Assembly: GCF_022682495.2 (NCBI RefSeq)
Contig: NC_071392.1
Location: 82,228,797-82,292,796, forward strand
Origin: Desmodus rotundus
Lineage: Eukaryota > Chordata > Mammalia > Chiroptera > Phyllostomidae
DNA: 64,000 nucleotides
Direction of reading: 5' to 3'
The position numbers and the translations under genes are program-made. Position 1 is the stretch's first letter. Every line of letters begins with the position of its first letter. The notes below the pieces were generated by a model. It ran no database searches and had not been told where the DNA came from. It was given only the letters and a program-made list of their open reading frames with translations. Positions 24,345 to 37,045 of this stretch are shown piece by piece.

Positions 24345-24735
24345 GCTTTAAGAAAGGAGCCTTGGCTTAATCACCTTAAGAATCTTTGCCCTAGAATTAC
24401 TCAGGGAGACTTGAAGCCCCTTAAATAACCCCTGTGTCCCATTGTTTTGGAGTCACCTAGTGAGAATTTTCCCTGATAGGTGTGTTCTGCTCTTGCTCAG
24501 CTACCTGTACATTGCCCACCCCATTTCTGAAATCTAATACCCCGTCCCCTGCCCACTTTCTCCTTTGTCTATAATGCCTTATGTACCCAAAGCTGTCTCA
24601 CTGTCTTTGGAATTTTTATGCTTATGAGAACTCCCATGCACATGTATTAAAATTTTATTTTCTCTTGTTAATCTGTCCCTGAAATTTATTATTAGCCCAG
24701 CTAGAAGAACTCAGATGGTAGGAGGAAAACCATTA
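24345..24735 (+). mobile_element. LTR-like element, plus copy
   Basis: Its right part (24628-24725) has CTCCCATGCACATGTATTAAA, CTCTTGTTAATCTG, ATTATTAGCCCAGCTAGAAG and AACTCAGATGGTAGGAGG. The reverse complement of 26121-26220 carries the same series, so these are two copies of one family in opposite orientation. The ending resembles ERV LTR R-U5 regions. Confidence 0.5.
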
Positions 24736-25386
24736 AATTTTTCAGCCCCCTGCAGAATTAAAATATTATCCATGCTGTGGTTAACCTCAGTTGTTTTTAG
24801 GGTTTCTTTTTTTCATTGTTTCCCTGGCCCCAGGCTCCCATTTCATCCCAGGAGGAACAGGCGTGAGCAGAACAAAGACAACAGGCCAAGTTCAGAAGGT
24901 CACCAGGATGGAAAGCCCCAGTACTTAGCAAAACTGGCCTGGTCACGGCGGCCTTTCCTCTCCAAGCGTATCGCTGGTCATGCGGTTTAGATCTGCTGAC
25001 CTTTCATATCTCTGGTCACCGTTAGGATATCCCCCTGACCTTTCCTCCCATGGAGTGTTGCTAGGCATGTGGTGTAGACCCCCGTAAAGGGGGAACAGAC
25101 AAGGAAGCCAGAGAACAGCCCTTAAGCATCAACCCACCAGAACAGTGAGGCCCTGACCCGCATCAAATACACCCAGGCCTCAGCGGCTTTTCAGCTCCAG
25201 GCCCTGGAAAGCAGCAAAAGCAGACAAGCAAGGCCATGGCCGACGGCAGGGTCCGCTGAATTGACTGATGACCCCTGCCCTGGCACCAACCAATCTGTAG
25301 AGACCACAAGGACACACAGTTGAGAGCTGATGAATGTTCTGTTGAGACCCTCTTCTGAGACCCACAGATAAATGTCCTCGAGACAC

Positions 25387-25580
25387 CCTGACCTATGTAG
25401 CCCAATTGGTTGGGCTTCATCACCTGATGTGAAAGACACCGGTTCAATTCCCTGTCAGGACACATGGCTGGATTGTGGGCCAGGTCCCTGGTTGGGACTT
25501 GTGCGAGAGGCAACCGTCAGTGTTTCTCTCCCTCTCTTTCTCCCTCCCTTCTCTCTAAAAATAAATAAATCTTTTTTAAA
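25387..25580 (+). mobile_element. Diverged bat SINE
   Basis: TGACCTATGTAGCCCAATTG head, GGTTCAATTCCCTGTCAGG box B, then the TC-rich segment and AAATAAATAAATC. Confidence 0.88.
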
Positions 25581-25599
25581 AACACTCAAGACTGAGGAA

Positions 25600-25635
25600 G
25601 CAGCAGTCCTCTCTCTCTCTCTCTCTCTCTCTCAA
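25600..25635. repeat. (TC)n microsatellite
   Basis: About 27 bp of CT repeats. Confidence 0.9.
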
Positions 25636-25639
25636 GAGG

Positions 25640-25890
25640 GCATGCCTGCTTGAATCTGCTTGTTGAGTCTCCTTTGCTTTCTTCTTCCCGAGCTTCAAGG
25701 GCCCTTCTTTCTCCCCCACAACTTGTTTCCCGAGCCCACGCCCAGCTGGCTCACTTTTCCCACCTCTGTGCCTTCTTAACTGAACTTTCTCTTATAGTTT
25801 GAGTCTTGGCTCGGAATTCTTCTCTTAGCCAGAACTCAAGAACTAAGGTCGCTGAACCAAGGTCCTGCCGCCAGTAACAACTGGTGTCAT
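25640..25890 (+). mobile_element. Possible retroviral LTR end
   Basis: GAGTCTTGGCTCGGAATTC... CAAGAACTAAGGTCGC... ending GCCGCCAGTAACAACTGG resembles an LTR U5 end. Weak call without a left partner. Confidence 0.3.
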
Positions 25891-26084
25891 TTTTAACCCC
25901 AACACCAGTAAACAATATTCATTAACATCCTGGGATGTGCCTTTCCACCCTTTTCTTTGCGTCCATGTAATTCTATGCAGACGCAGACACACTTTTATGG
26001 AAGTTTGGTCACTTTATTATTGTGCTCGCTTTCCTGCATTTTGCTTTGCTCACTTAATAAAAAATCGTGAAAATCCCTCCAGGT

Positions 26085-26650
26085 CTTCCAATTGTAGGCC
26101 TAAAAAATATCAGTACTTTTCCTCCCACCTTCTGAGTTCTTCTGGTTGGACTAATAACCAAATTAACAGAATTAGATTAACAGGAGAAAATCAACATTTG
26201 ATACACGTGCATGGGGAAAATTCACCTAAACATGCTAAATCCATACAAACTACCAAGACAGTGAGGCAACATTGGTTATACAAGACATTTTGGGAAGAGG
26301 AGAAAAATGGGGAATCATATTTCAGAAGTGAGAACGGGTGATTTAAAGACAGTCTAGGAAGAGCTGGACACGCAGGCAGGCAACTCCTTGCTGGGAGACT
26401 CAGAAGCAGTGGGGAGATCTAGCCAACAGGCACTGCCCGGAGACCCCTTGTTCACCGTACCGAATTCAGGTTAGGCTGAGGGGAGCATCCACAGAGCTCT
26501 TTCCTGAAGCAGGTTTCTCTGAATCTCTTGAGCAGGAAAGGGAGGAAGGTCAAAGGGTCTTTCTGGGTCTTTTGCTTCCTAATAAACAGTCTACAATCCA
26601 TACCCCCAAAAAGCAGCTTCAGGGGGGCAGAATTTTGGTCCCTTCACAAT
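26085..26650 (-). mobile_element. LTR-like element, minus copy
   Basis: The reverse complement of 26121-26220 matches the plus copy at 24628-24725 through CATGCACGTGTATCAAA, CTCCTGTTAATCT, GGTTATTAGTCCAACCAGAAG and AACTCAGAAGGTGGGAGG. Confidence 0.5.
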
Positions 26651-27749
26651 ATTAATCTCACGCATTTTTGGTAATGACTGGCTGAAAGGGGATTGTTAAA
26701 AAGTAAATGGGAAGCACATCACAAAATTCAACAGTTTCTCTGGGTAAAAACCAATGCACACCTGGCAGCATCCAGTCGAGCCGGTAGAAAGGAGCTCTGA
26801 GGGTCTCTTCAAAATGAGAGACTTTTACAGGCAGCAGGGAGCAGGAATGTGGGAGTTACACAAGACACAAAAGCGAGGTGGCTGTGCGAGATTACTTTCT
26901 TTCCAGGAATCCTGGGGCCTGGTAGACAGGTTATAGCACCAGGGCTGATGACGTGACTCCTGATGGACTGGTTTAAGATTCCATTTCTGGGACAGCAGAA
27001 ATTCATGTGTCCCAGCTTGGTGACATGGGGCTGAGTACCAGTGACTCCATTTTGGGCCTGTTGTCTTGTTTTTAAGAGGATAAAGCACTTTTTATTACCG
27101 AAATGATAAGCATTTACTGTTTCCAGATCTTACTCCTAGAAAGAGCAATTACATGGCATAGGAAATGTGCTTTTCTCTTTTGAATTTCCCTGCAGGTGAC
27201 CTTCCCCCAATAACGGGAGATCGGGCTCAGGTTGTCGAATTTGACAGCCCAAGAGCAGGGACGGGGTGGAGCAGGAGTGAGACACAGAAAGGAGCAAATA
27301 GCTGAAAGGGCGTTGTTATTGGTGGAGAAGGAATGCTAGCAGGATCTCAAGCAAAAGCATTTCCTGAGACTCCCTTGGGAGGATGGGTTCCACAGCAAAC
27401 TTTATTGATGATGTAAAATTAGGGGGTTCCCTTCCTGACTTCCCAATGTCCCATCTCCCTCTGTCTCTCATGGAAAAGGTCTAATCTTGTCTTCAGTAGG
27501 GCCAGGATAAAGACCGGTGCCCCGAGTTTCTGCTCCACATTAAAGTGCAGTCCAGCCCAGCACCTGGCTGGCTCAGCAGGCGTTTCCAGCTGCAGTGCAT
27601 GGCTGGGCTGCGGTGCTCGGGATCTCTCCTGGAGTCTGCAGGCGGAGTCTGCACAGCCATGGGCCCTGCAGCTGCTAAGGCCACACGACTATGGAGAGAG
27701 GACACACGAGTGCACCGTGCAAGTGCCGGTCATGAGCGAGAGAGATGGA

Positions 27750-27780
27750 GAGAGAGAGAGAGCAAGAGAGAGTGAGCGCC
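27750..27780. repeat. (GA)n microsatellite
   Basis: GAGAGAGAGAGAGCAAGAGAGAG just left of a Ves SINE. Confidence 0.85.
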
Positions 27781-27831
27781 TCTTTGTTCCTCTGGGATTA
27801 TAAGCAGGTGCTTTTAAAAAATGACCAATCA

Positions 27832-28003
27832 ACCCTGGCTGGTGTAGCTCAGTGGATTAAGCTCAGGCCTACGTACCAAATGGTCACCGGTTTAATTCTC
27901 AGTCAGGGCACATGCTTGGGTTGCAGGCCAGGTCCCCAGTGGGGGGCACTCAAGAGGCAATGGCACATTGATATTTCTCTCCCTCTCTTTAAAAAAACGA
28001 AAG
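27832..28003 (+). mobile_element. Ves-type bat SINE
   Basis: CCCTGGCTGGTGTAGCTCAG head with a truncated tail. Flanks AAAATGACCAATCA (27818) and AAAATGACCAGTCA (28004) match 13/14. Confidence 0.95.
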
Positions 28004-28469
28004 AAAATGACCAGTCAGCTTCCCAATTTTCACGGGCTTTGGATGGCCCCACACCCCTAGTTAGACTGACAGGCTTCTTTGGTCCACTATCTCCCCTGTG
28101 CCCCCCAAGAATCCAGTACCAAAGGGGGGAGGGAGGAGTGTTAATCGCCTTGGCAGAACAATGCTGTGATCCCCTCAGGAGTGAAGCCACAGTTTCCTGG
28201 TGGAACACACAGGTTTATGCTCCCCAGTTTATTAAGCTCAATGTCTAATTACCTTTCTTTTTCTTATTAATTAATAGTTAAATATTGACAGTAACAGTAG
28301 GGCTGAGGAAGGACCAGAAGCCTCAGGGATGTATTTCCCATGCCACGATTGCCTCGGACCAGTATAGGGCCCTCACCTTAGGGTCCAGTTCGCACTGCGT
28401 CACAGAGAGGGTGGTGGAGGCCAGCGATTACTTACCGGAGGATGGAAGACACTATTTGAAACTAATACT

Positions 28470-28880
28470 GAACCCAGGGTCAGCTGCCTGCCACTCAAAA
28501 GCCAGTACTCAAGAGTCAGCATCTGATGGAAGGAAAGTGGGTTTATTCGAGAGCCAACAGCTTGAGAAGATGGGTGACTCTCATCCCAGAGACCATCTTA
28601 ACATCTCTGCGCTGGCGGAGGTTTCCACGAGCAGAGACGGGGAAGACAGAATAAAGGAAGCTGGACGGGGCTGTGGGCTCTCGTCAAGGTGCTCTGTGTG
28701 AGAAAGGACAGTCTGCTCTGATGACCATCTCTGAGCCGGTCAAGCAAGCGTCTGGTTTTCCTCCATGGTCTCGTTTTCCTGGAAGGTGAGCAAATCTCCT
28801 GGAGCTGAAACGCCTGAAGAGCACAGTCGGCTTCCTTTGAGGTTAGCTCCTAGAATCCTTTAAGATACAGACTGTTTATC
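28470..28880 (-). mobile_element. LTR-like element, copy 1
   Basis: AAAGCCAGTACTCAAGAG, GGGTTTATTCGAG (inverted AATAAA) and GACTCTCATCCCAGAGACCATCTTAACATCTCT align with 46810-47000, another copy in the same orientation. Probably an ERV solo LTR. Confidence 0.45.
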
Positions 28881-29139
28881 AGTAGCTACATATGAATTTA
28901 TAAGTCATCATCTACAGAAACAATGTTAAAAGAATAGCGGGCTGGGTTACAAAACTATCTGAACTACAAAGAACAGGAACTTAAGGGGCAGCCCGAATTT
29001 TGTTTACTTCTACAACATTGCCACCATGTGGCTGCAGCAGACCATTGCAGCTCGCACACCCCAAGAGACAGGGTGAAAGAGCTGAGTAGTCGTTAAATAG
29101 AACCAATTCGCGTGGCCTATCCTAACTTCCAACACCCAG

Positions 29140-29900
29140 GTCAAGATGAAGAAAATTTCCATCAACCCTAAAAGTGCCCTCGTGCTATTTTCTAATCAAT
29201 ACTGCTCTGTAGTCGCTTTTCCAACTTCATTGGACTTGCCTGTTTTTGACCACAAAATAAACAGACTCCTACATTACCTGCCCTTTGTGTCTGGTTCACG
29301 GGGTCTTCGAGATTCACCCACGTTGTTGCACGTACAGTCATTTCTTATTATTCGCAGCAGATGTGTTCTATAAAGTGTCCACCAACGTTAAGTTAGCTGA
29401 TACTGAACCACTGCTCTCAGTGGAAACACAGGGCTAGGTTCCCGGGAGTCCAGTCTTAACAACTTCATCACCTGATAAACATATAAACAAACAAGTATGT
29501 CAACATATGTAAGATGTGTGTCAACCGGTCAACGCATAGAAACAAACAGAAGAAAAGCAAATGCTTGGTTTTATATGTGTTGTGTATATGTGGGTGTTTT
29601 AGTTTCTGGAAGAATGGGACTGTATTAACAACTTCTCTTATTTCCCGTGCTTAACAATGCCACAGGGAAATCCCTCCACGTCATCTGGTAGAGCGTTCAT
29701 TTACCTGCTTCGATAACTACATAATATTGCATATACTAAATGCATCCGCTGCAGCAGAATTGATGGATTTGCTCTTATTTCCAGTCTTTTATTTTGTGGG
29801 GTTTTATGTTAATGGCACTGCTATTTATTACATGTAGCATACCGTATACTTACATGCTTATATATGCTTTCTTATACATGAATATGTTTACAGTTTACCT
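29140..29900 (-). mobile_element. Old L1 (L1ME-like) fragment with DNA-element relic
   Basis: Inverted L1 sequence at 29145-29330 and 29630-29800. The middle (TTATTATTCGCAGCAGATGTG...GGGCTAGGTTCCCGGGAGTC) looks like a separate inserted DNA-transposon relic. Confidence 0.45.
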
Positions 29901-30019
29901 ATGACATACGTTCCCAAGAAAAGAGTATTTCCCAGTAAGTACCTGTATTTTTAATTTTCATAGATTTTTATCAGCTTACATTCCAAAAAAAGCTCTATTT
30001 TTATTTCTACTACTAATAT

Positions 30020-30130
30020 TAGGACTTCTGCTTCTGGTCAAGATGGTGTAGTAGGGACTTTATTTAACCGTCTTCCTGAAACAATCTAACAAACCAGACA
30101 AAATACATGATAACAGTTTCTGTAAGGAAT
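30020..30130 (+). mobile_element. L1 5'-end fragment
   Basis: CTTCTGGTCAAGATGGTGTAGTAGG is a typical L1/HAL1 5' start. It continues after a SINE at 30345. Confidence 0.55.
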
Positions 30131-30341
30131 TCTTTTCTTTTTAAAGATTGTTTTTATTTATTTTTAGGGAGAGGGGAAGGGAGGAAGAGAGGGAGAGAAA
30201 CATCAATGTGTGGTTGCCTCTTGTGTGCCCCTACTGAGGACCTGGCCCACAACCCAGGCATGTGACCTGACTGGGAATCGAACCAGCAACCCTTTGGTTT
30301 GCAGGCCCGTGCTCAATCCACAGAGCCATACCAGCCAGGGC
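30131..30341 (-). mobile_element. Ves-type bat SINE
   Basis: AAAGATTGTTTTTATTTATTTTTAGGG tail, ending CATACCAGCCAGGGC. Imperfect flanks AACAGTTTCTGTAAG / AACAGTTTTTAAG. Confidence 0.93.
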
Positions 30342-31037
30342 AGAAAACAGTTTTTAAGACCCTGAATGTTAGACAAGGAAAAACAGAGATATTTAAAAAG
30401 TAGTATGAAATGCTGTATTTCTCTCTTGAATAAAAAATGATTTCTTGACTTACATTAGTAACCTGCATTCTTCAGTAAAGAAGAGTTATCTCTCACTAAG
30501 TGGAGATGAACTGTTGTTCTTGGCAAAACACATAATAAGAGTTTGATTATTTTTCTTTAACTTCCAATTTCTAGAATGGGAGTATGTATAATAATTGCTT
30601 GTATCAGTGGCCTGTAAACCTTGTTTTTATTTCCTTCTGTTCTTTTTTTAAAAAATGACTTCAGACTCATGAGTTTGTATTATTCAAAGGTTTTATAATC
30701 ACTATTCTTTTTGATAATTAAATTGCACCAAATTTGACCCGTGGGAGTTCCAGCAACCTGGCTTGTGTCCTTTCAATTTCACTCCAGTAGTCTTTGAGCT
30801 CTTCCTTCTCTTTGGCACATCCAGAAATGACAAGACTACCGTGACCTTCCCCAGCCCATCTGTTCAACCACACTTCTAAGGAGACCTAAGTCTCTACGGT
30901 GGAGAGAGGTATTTAGAAACCTAGGTCTGAGCTGAAGTAGAGCTAGATTAGCTGTGGCTAATAGGATGCCATTGCTTTTAGTCCCTTTCAGTATGCTGAA
31001 TATAAATATATATATACATATATGTGCATGTGTGATT

Positions 31038-31150
31038 TTTATTTTTTAATTTAATCTTTATTGTATTTTTTTCCCATTACCATTCAGACCCCTCATACTC
31101 CCCTCCCCCCAGCAATTAACAGACCAGTTGGTGTCCATATATATTTTTTA
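31038..31150 (-). mobile_element. L1 3'-end fragment
   Basis: TTTAATCTTTATTGTATTTTTTTCCC and CCCCTCATACTCCCCTCC; resembles the insertion at 51190-51285. Confidence 0.45.
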
Positions 31151-31164
31151 AGTTGAGTTTCTAG

Positions 31165-32880
31165 TAATATATCCAATCAGGTAAAAGACCTGTACTCAAA
31201 AAAAATTGTAAGACACTGAAGAAAGAAACTGAGGAAGACACAAATAAGTGGAAGCCTATAGTGTGTTTATGGATAGGAAAAATTAACATCATTAAAACGT
31301 CCGTACTACCCAAAGGAAGCTACAGATTCAACACAGTTCCTATTCAAATACCAATGGCACATCTCACAGCTATAGAACAAATATTCCAAAATTTTCTACG
31401 AAACCACAAAGACCCTGAATAGCCTCAGCCACCCGGAGACAGAAAACAAAGTTGGAGGAATCGCACCGTCTGATATGAAACCCTAGTGCAAGGCCAACGT
31501 GATCGAAACAGCATGGTATTGGCACAAGAAGAGGCAGGTACATCCATGGAACAGAAGACAGAGCCCAGAAATAAGCCCATACCTTTACGGTCAGTTAGTA
31601 TTTGACAGAGGAGGCAAGAACATGTAATGCGGTAAAGGCAGTTCCTTCAATAAATGGTGTCGGGAAAATTGGTCAGATACATGCAAAAAAATGAATCCAG
31701 ACCTCCAACTTACACCACACACAAGAATAAACTCAAAATGGATTAAACACTTACATGTAAGTCACGAAACCAGGAAAATCCTAGATGGAAACATAAGCAG
31801 TAAAATTTCAGACATTTCTCGTAGCAATATTTTTGCTGATATATGAGTATCTCCTTGGGCAAGGGAAATGAAGGGAAAAAAACCATAAGGGAATACATCA
31901 AACTAAAATCTTTTTCACAACAAAGGACATCATCAACAAAATGAAAAGGGAACCCACTGAATGGGAGAACATATTTGCCAATGATACATCTGTAAAGGGG
32001 TGAATTTCCCAAATATAATATATAAAGAACTTACACTACTCAACACAAAGAAGACAAACAACCCAATTAAAAAATGGGTAAAGGGCCTGAATAGACACTT
32101 CACCAGCGAGGACATACAGATGGCCAATAGACATATGAGAAGATGCTCAATGTCACTGATCATAAGAGAAATGCAAATTAAAACCACAATGAGATACCAC
32201 CTCACACCTGTCAGAATGGCTACTGTCAATGAATCAACAAACAGGTGCTAGAGAGGATGTGGAGAAAAGGGAACATTTGTGCACTGTCGGTGGGAATGCA
32301 GACTGGTGCAGCCACTGTGGAAAACAGTATGGGGTTTCCTCAAAATATTAAAAATGGATCTGCCTTTTGACGTAGCAATCTTACTTATGGGAATATATCT
32401 GAAGAAAACTGAAACACTAATTTGGAAGAATATATGCACACCTGTGTTAATTGCAACATTATTTATAATAACCAAGATCTAGAAACACCCCAAGTGCCCA
32501 TCTGTAGATGAGTGGATAAAAATGCTGTGGTATATTTACACAGTGGAATACTACTTGGACACCAGAAAAGAAAAAAGAGAAGAGAAGAAAAGAGAAAAGA
32601 AAAGAGAAAAAGAAAACCTCACCTTTTGCAACAGCATGGATGGACCTGGAGATTACTATGCTAGGTGAAATAAGCCAGTCAGAGAAAGACAAATACCATA
32701 TGATCTTACATGTGGAATCTAACGAACAAAATAAACTGGTAAATAAAACAGAAATGGAGGCATGGATACATGGAACAGACTGACAGCTGTCAGAGGGGAT
32801 GGGGGTTGGGGCTGGATGAAAGAAGGTGAAGGGATACTGTAAACTCAAAGGCTACCAATAAGCCAAAGTTTTCAAAAAGA
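31165..32880 (+). mobile_element. Old L1 3' part (ORF2 C-terminus and 3' UTR)
   Basis: Decayed ORF2 from the KDLYS region, with [20 protein letters not shown] at about 32060, [20 protein letters not shown] at about 32170 and a Cys-rich end. An AAAAG-type purine repeat lies at 32563-32617. Many stops; clearly older than the 39940 copy. Confidence 0.9.
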
Positions 32881-32889
32881 AATGTATTG

Positions 32890-33535
32890 CTTCCCTCCCC
32901 CCGCCCCTCAATGACAACTGGCGCTGTGCTTAGTCCATGCACCCACCACCCTCAGCTCGTCAACCCGTGTGCCTGATTGCTGGGTATCGTTTACAGATCC
33001 TGGCCTTCCCCTGAAACCAGTTCGGGAGGCAGGAGCCAGGGACTAATGCCAAAATGAAACAGTTCACCGCTGGCTATAATGTGACATTTGATATGTACAG
33101 CAAGGCCTGTGTGAACAGGGATGGCGCCCACCCACTGTGGAAGCAGAGGAAAGTCCAGCCTAAGGGGTGGGACATCCTGGGAAATGCCATCAAATGGAAC
33201 TTCACCAAGTTCCTCATTGACAAGGATGATGGCATGGTGAAGCGGTACCGTCCTATGGAAGAGCCCTTGATCACAGAGAAGGACCTGCCTGCTGCCTGTA
33301 GCTCCACCAGTGGTTCACCAGTGAACCACTGCCCTGCAGTCCGAGCCCACTGCCCAGACCCCATGGAGCCGTCCACCTGGCACCCAGACAGCCTGTCTAG
33401 AACCCAGCACCCTGCTGGGGCAGAGCTGGGAGCCCACGTGCACCCCTGCGGAGGAAGTCCCCTCAGCCCAGCCTGGCTCTCAGCTTGGAACCCCCACCCC
33501 TGGCTGCCTTGTGGGAATAAAACATACAAATTGGG
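32890..33535 (+). pseudogene. GPX4 processed pseudogene with internal deletion
   Basis: The parent gene encodes phospholipid hydroperoxide glutathione peroxidase, a selenoprotein. The copy is intronless. It begins near 32911 with sequence matching the cytosolic N-terminus (DDWRCARSMH region), then jumps directly to the part encoding QLVDL. About 45 codons are lost, including the selenocysteine UGA. Next come ILAFP with a TGA at 33012-33014 replacing a Cys codon, [22 protein letters not shown], and [18 protein letters not shown]. Near the normal C-terminus (EKDLP) a 1-nt loss shifts the frame past the native stop, so an open frame 33054-33680 runs through the old 3' UTR. The SECIS region is recognisable near 33370-33440 but its core ATGA is altered. 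AATAAA lies near 33507. No A tail remains. It sits between two old L1 fragments. Confidence 0.88.
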
Positions 33536-33549
33536 GGTCGGGGGGGGAA

Positions 33550-35050
33550 GCAACGATGAGGACAGTGTGGAACTGGCAAAGAATAGACGAGCAGACCAGT
33601 GGAGGAGAAGAGACCCAGAAATAGATCCACATAAGTATAATCAACCGATCTTTGGTAGAGGAACAAAGGCAATTCAGTAGAGAAAGGGTAGTTTTTTCAA
33701 CAATTGATGCTCACACAGCTGGACGGCTACATGCAAAAAAATAATCTAAACTTGGATCTTACACCTTTCACAAAAAGTAACTCAAAATGAATCGTAGATC
33801 TAAATTTAAAATGCAAAACTATACAATTTCTAGATTACAACATAGGAGAAAATCTAGGGGACCTTGGGTTTGGCAATCAGCTTTTTCATACAACACCAAA
33901 ATCATGAGAAAGAAAACAATGATATATGAGACTTTGCAAAAGATACTGTTAAAGTAAAGGAAATACAAGCACAGACTGGTAAAAATATATTTGCAAAGCA
34001 CATGTCTGACAAACAACTGGTATCCAAAATATACAAAGAACCCTTAAACTCAACAATAAGAAAACAAACAACTTGATTATAAAATGGGCAAAATACTGAA
34101 CAGCGACCTCACCAAAGAAGGTATACAGAATGGTAAGTATGTAAACAAGAAGATGCTCGACTTCGCATGTCATTAAGAAATTTCAAATTAAAACAAGGAG
34201 ATGCCATTACACACGCCAGCACGGCTAAAACCCCCAACACTGACCACACTAATACGAGCAGGGACGTGGAGCGACAGGAACTCCTCCTGTTCACTGCTCG
34301 TGGGCGCACAAAAAGGTGCAGCTACTTTGGACGATAGCCTGCCGATTTCTTACAAAATAAAATACTCTTACCCTAAAATCCAGTAATCCTGCTTCTTGGA
34401 ATTCAACCAAATGAGTTGGAAACTTACAACCACATACAAACCTGCACATGAATATTTATGACAGCCTTATTTATTCATAATTACCAAAGCTTAGAAGCAA
34501 ACAAGATGTTGTTCCGTAACTTAATGGATAAACAGACTGTGATGTCCGCACAATGGAATATCATCCAATGATAGGAGGAAATGATCTACCAAGCCAAAGA
34601 AGACATGCCTGTCGCTAAGTGAAAGAAATCAGTTTGAAAGCCTACATTGTGTATGAGGTCAACCGTATGAAATTTTGGAGATGGCAAAACTGTATCAACA
34701 GTAGAAAGGCTAGTGCAAGATCAGTGGTTTACCAGGAGTTCACAGGGAGGGAGGGAGGGATGAATAGCTGGACCACAGGGGACTTTTAGGGCCGTGGAGC
34801 TACTCTGTATGATATTGCGATGATGGATACACGTCATCATGCATTTGCCGAAACCCATAGACTATACAGCTCAAAAGGGGAAACCCTAACTTAAACTGTG
34901 GACTTTAGTTAATAATAATATGTCTCTATCGGCTCGTCAGTGGTAACAAATGCACTGGGAAAACTGGGGGGAAATCTTAAGGGGGTATGTGGAAACTCTT
35001 TTTACTATCTGCTCATTTTCCTGTCAATATAAAAAAGAAATCTATTCATT
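33550..35050 (+). mobile_element. Old L1 3' part, second copy
   Basis: Starts at ACCCAGAAATAGATCCACAT in ORF2, passes the RHF-type region near 34100 in degraded form, and ends with a 3' UTR near 34960-35040. It overlaps the preceding L1 in consensus coverage, so it is a separate insertion. Confidence 0.85.
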
Positions 35051-35339
35051 GAAAAAAATGTCACCACTTAAATGGGATATTTCAAAATATAAAATGTGAC
35101 TAATTCACCTGATAATGGATTCATATTAATTCTAAATATTTTGTCTGATCTTATAAACTAGCTGTACATCAAAGGCAGAGTTAATTCAGTTTATTCTGAC
35201 TTTAATTTATCATTTCTTAAGTTATTGTTAATATAGTCCATTCTTACAAACCGTGACACAAGAATAAAAATCCTTTGGTTTCACCACTACATAAGCCAGC
35301 AGGGAAAACATCACAGCACGTCGAAAATATGTGAGTAAT

Positions 35340-35800
35340 AAAGAGAGTGTGAAGCTGACGGAAGAACTGACAAATCGATCAATAGGACAAAACCGAGAGC
35401 CCAGAAATAACCTGCACAGACACACGTAACTGATTTTCCACAAAGGAGCAAAGGCAATTCAATGGCAAAACAAAAGTCTTTTCAACAAATACTACCGAAG
35501 CAACTCTACACCACAGGCCTGTGGACTTGCAAGGGCGGAAGAATAGCCAAAACAATCTCGAAAACAAACAAATTAGGAAGACTCACATTTACAGATATCA
35601 AAACTTACAGTGAAGCAAAGTAGTCAGGGGAGTTTGGTATTAGTGTAATAATAGATATGAAGATGAATGGAATGTAATTGAGTGTCCCCAAATAAATTCA
35701 TGAATCTGTTATAGTCAACCGATTTTCAACAAGGGTGCCAACCCATTACATGAGGGAAAATAGTCTTTTTAACAAGTGATGCAATTAGGACATTAATACT
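35340..35800 (+). mobile_element. Two short L1 ORF2 pieces
   Basis: GAGCCCAGAAATAACCTGCACAG...CAATTCAATGGCAAAACAAAAG, followed by CCCCAAATAAATTCATGAATC...TTTTCAACAAGGGTGCC. Both cover the same ORF2 segment, so two fragments lie side by side. Confidence 0.65.
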
Positions 35801-36559
35801 GTGTTACTGTTAGTATTGCAATATCTTTACAAAGTTTATTTCACTTTATTGGCTTCATTATCCAGAGGCTTCACCATCCATGTAAACTGAATTTCACCAA
35901 CCTTTCTTCAGCCTCTATTATATTATAGAAACCATGCTAGTCACTGAGAATCTTTCAGACCATGTACCTCACCTCCAAGAGCTCATTGTCTAGGACACAC
36001 GGACACATCAATGGATAAGCCTGTTATAATGGGTCTTAGGCAATAACACATTTCCTTCTTTTACAATATTGCAATATTCAGCAGGTTCTATGGAAAGAAC
36101 CTTCCAAGTGCATTGATTCAGCTTGGCCTCAGAGGTCTGGAATCGGTTCAGATGTACCCCAGATCAATGTCATGTTTACTTGATAAACATAACAACGTAA
36201 AGAAAACAAGGATGAACACCCAGCCCTTCACTAGGCTGGACGTGGAGGTCAGCAACCGCTGGGAGAGGAAAGAAAGGGACGGCAATAACTCAGTTACCCC
36301 TGGGAAAGCCAGGAAAGGAAAAGCAGAGTGGAAAGAAGGAAGGAGGGAGAAAAGGGAGAGAGGGAGGGGGAAAGGGCAGACATAAGCTCCCCCCAAATCA
36401 ACCATTTGGGTAAATCTAAATAATCATTGACTGAAAATGAAACAACTATAGTAATGTGGGACTAGTAAAATATATATAAAATACAGTTCCTGATAACAAT
36501 GCTATAAAAATCAGGAGAGTAGTAAATGGGGTTAAAGTGAAACCTCTGAGAAAGGTTAA

Positions 36560-37045
36560 AAGTACAATTAATATCTTTTAAATCAACTCTATCAGGTTAT
36601 AATTTACATACAATAAAATGCACCCCTTTTAAGAGTATAGAGAATATTTGTCAAAATATATACCACCACCACAGTTAGAAACAGGAGACATTTCCATCAT
36701 CTCAAAAGATCCCTTCGTGCCCCTTCCCAGTGAATTCCAACCTTCCATCACAGACCCCAGGCGGTCACTGGTCAGCTTCCCGTCACTGTAGATGGGACTC
36801 GTCTCTTCTAGAGTTTCACGTAAACAGAGTTCTAATGGAAGGGCCCTCTCGCGTCTGTCTTCTTCCCTAAGCATAATGATTTTGAGATTCATCTATGTTG
36901 CTGTCTGCACAAGTAACGGGTTCCTTTTTGTTGCTGAGTAGCATTCCCTGATAATGAATATGCCACAATTTGTGTTTCAATCCACCCACTGATGGACTTT
37001 TGTGTTGTTTCCCATTTGTATTTTTACAGACAAATCTGTGATGAA
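36560..37045 (-). mobile_element. Old L1 (L1ME-like) 3' part, segment 1
   Basis: TATCAGGTTATAATTTACATACAATAAAATGCACCC and GATTTTGAGATTCATCTATGTTGC are typical inverted L1ME sequence. Split by a Ves SINE. Confidence 0.8.

Noticed and set aside
33054..33680. 208-codon open frame as a real gene
   Set aside because: It is the GPX4 retrocopy read through a lost stop into its old 3' UTR and then into an L1 fragment.
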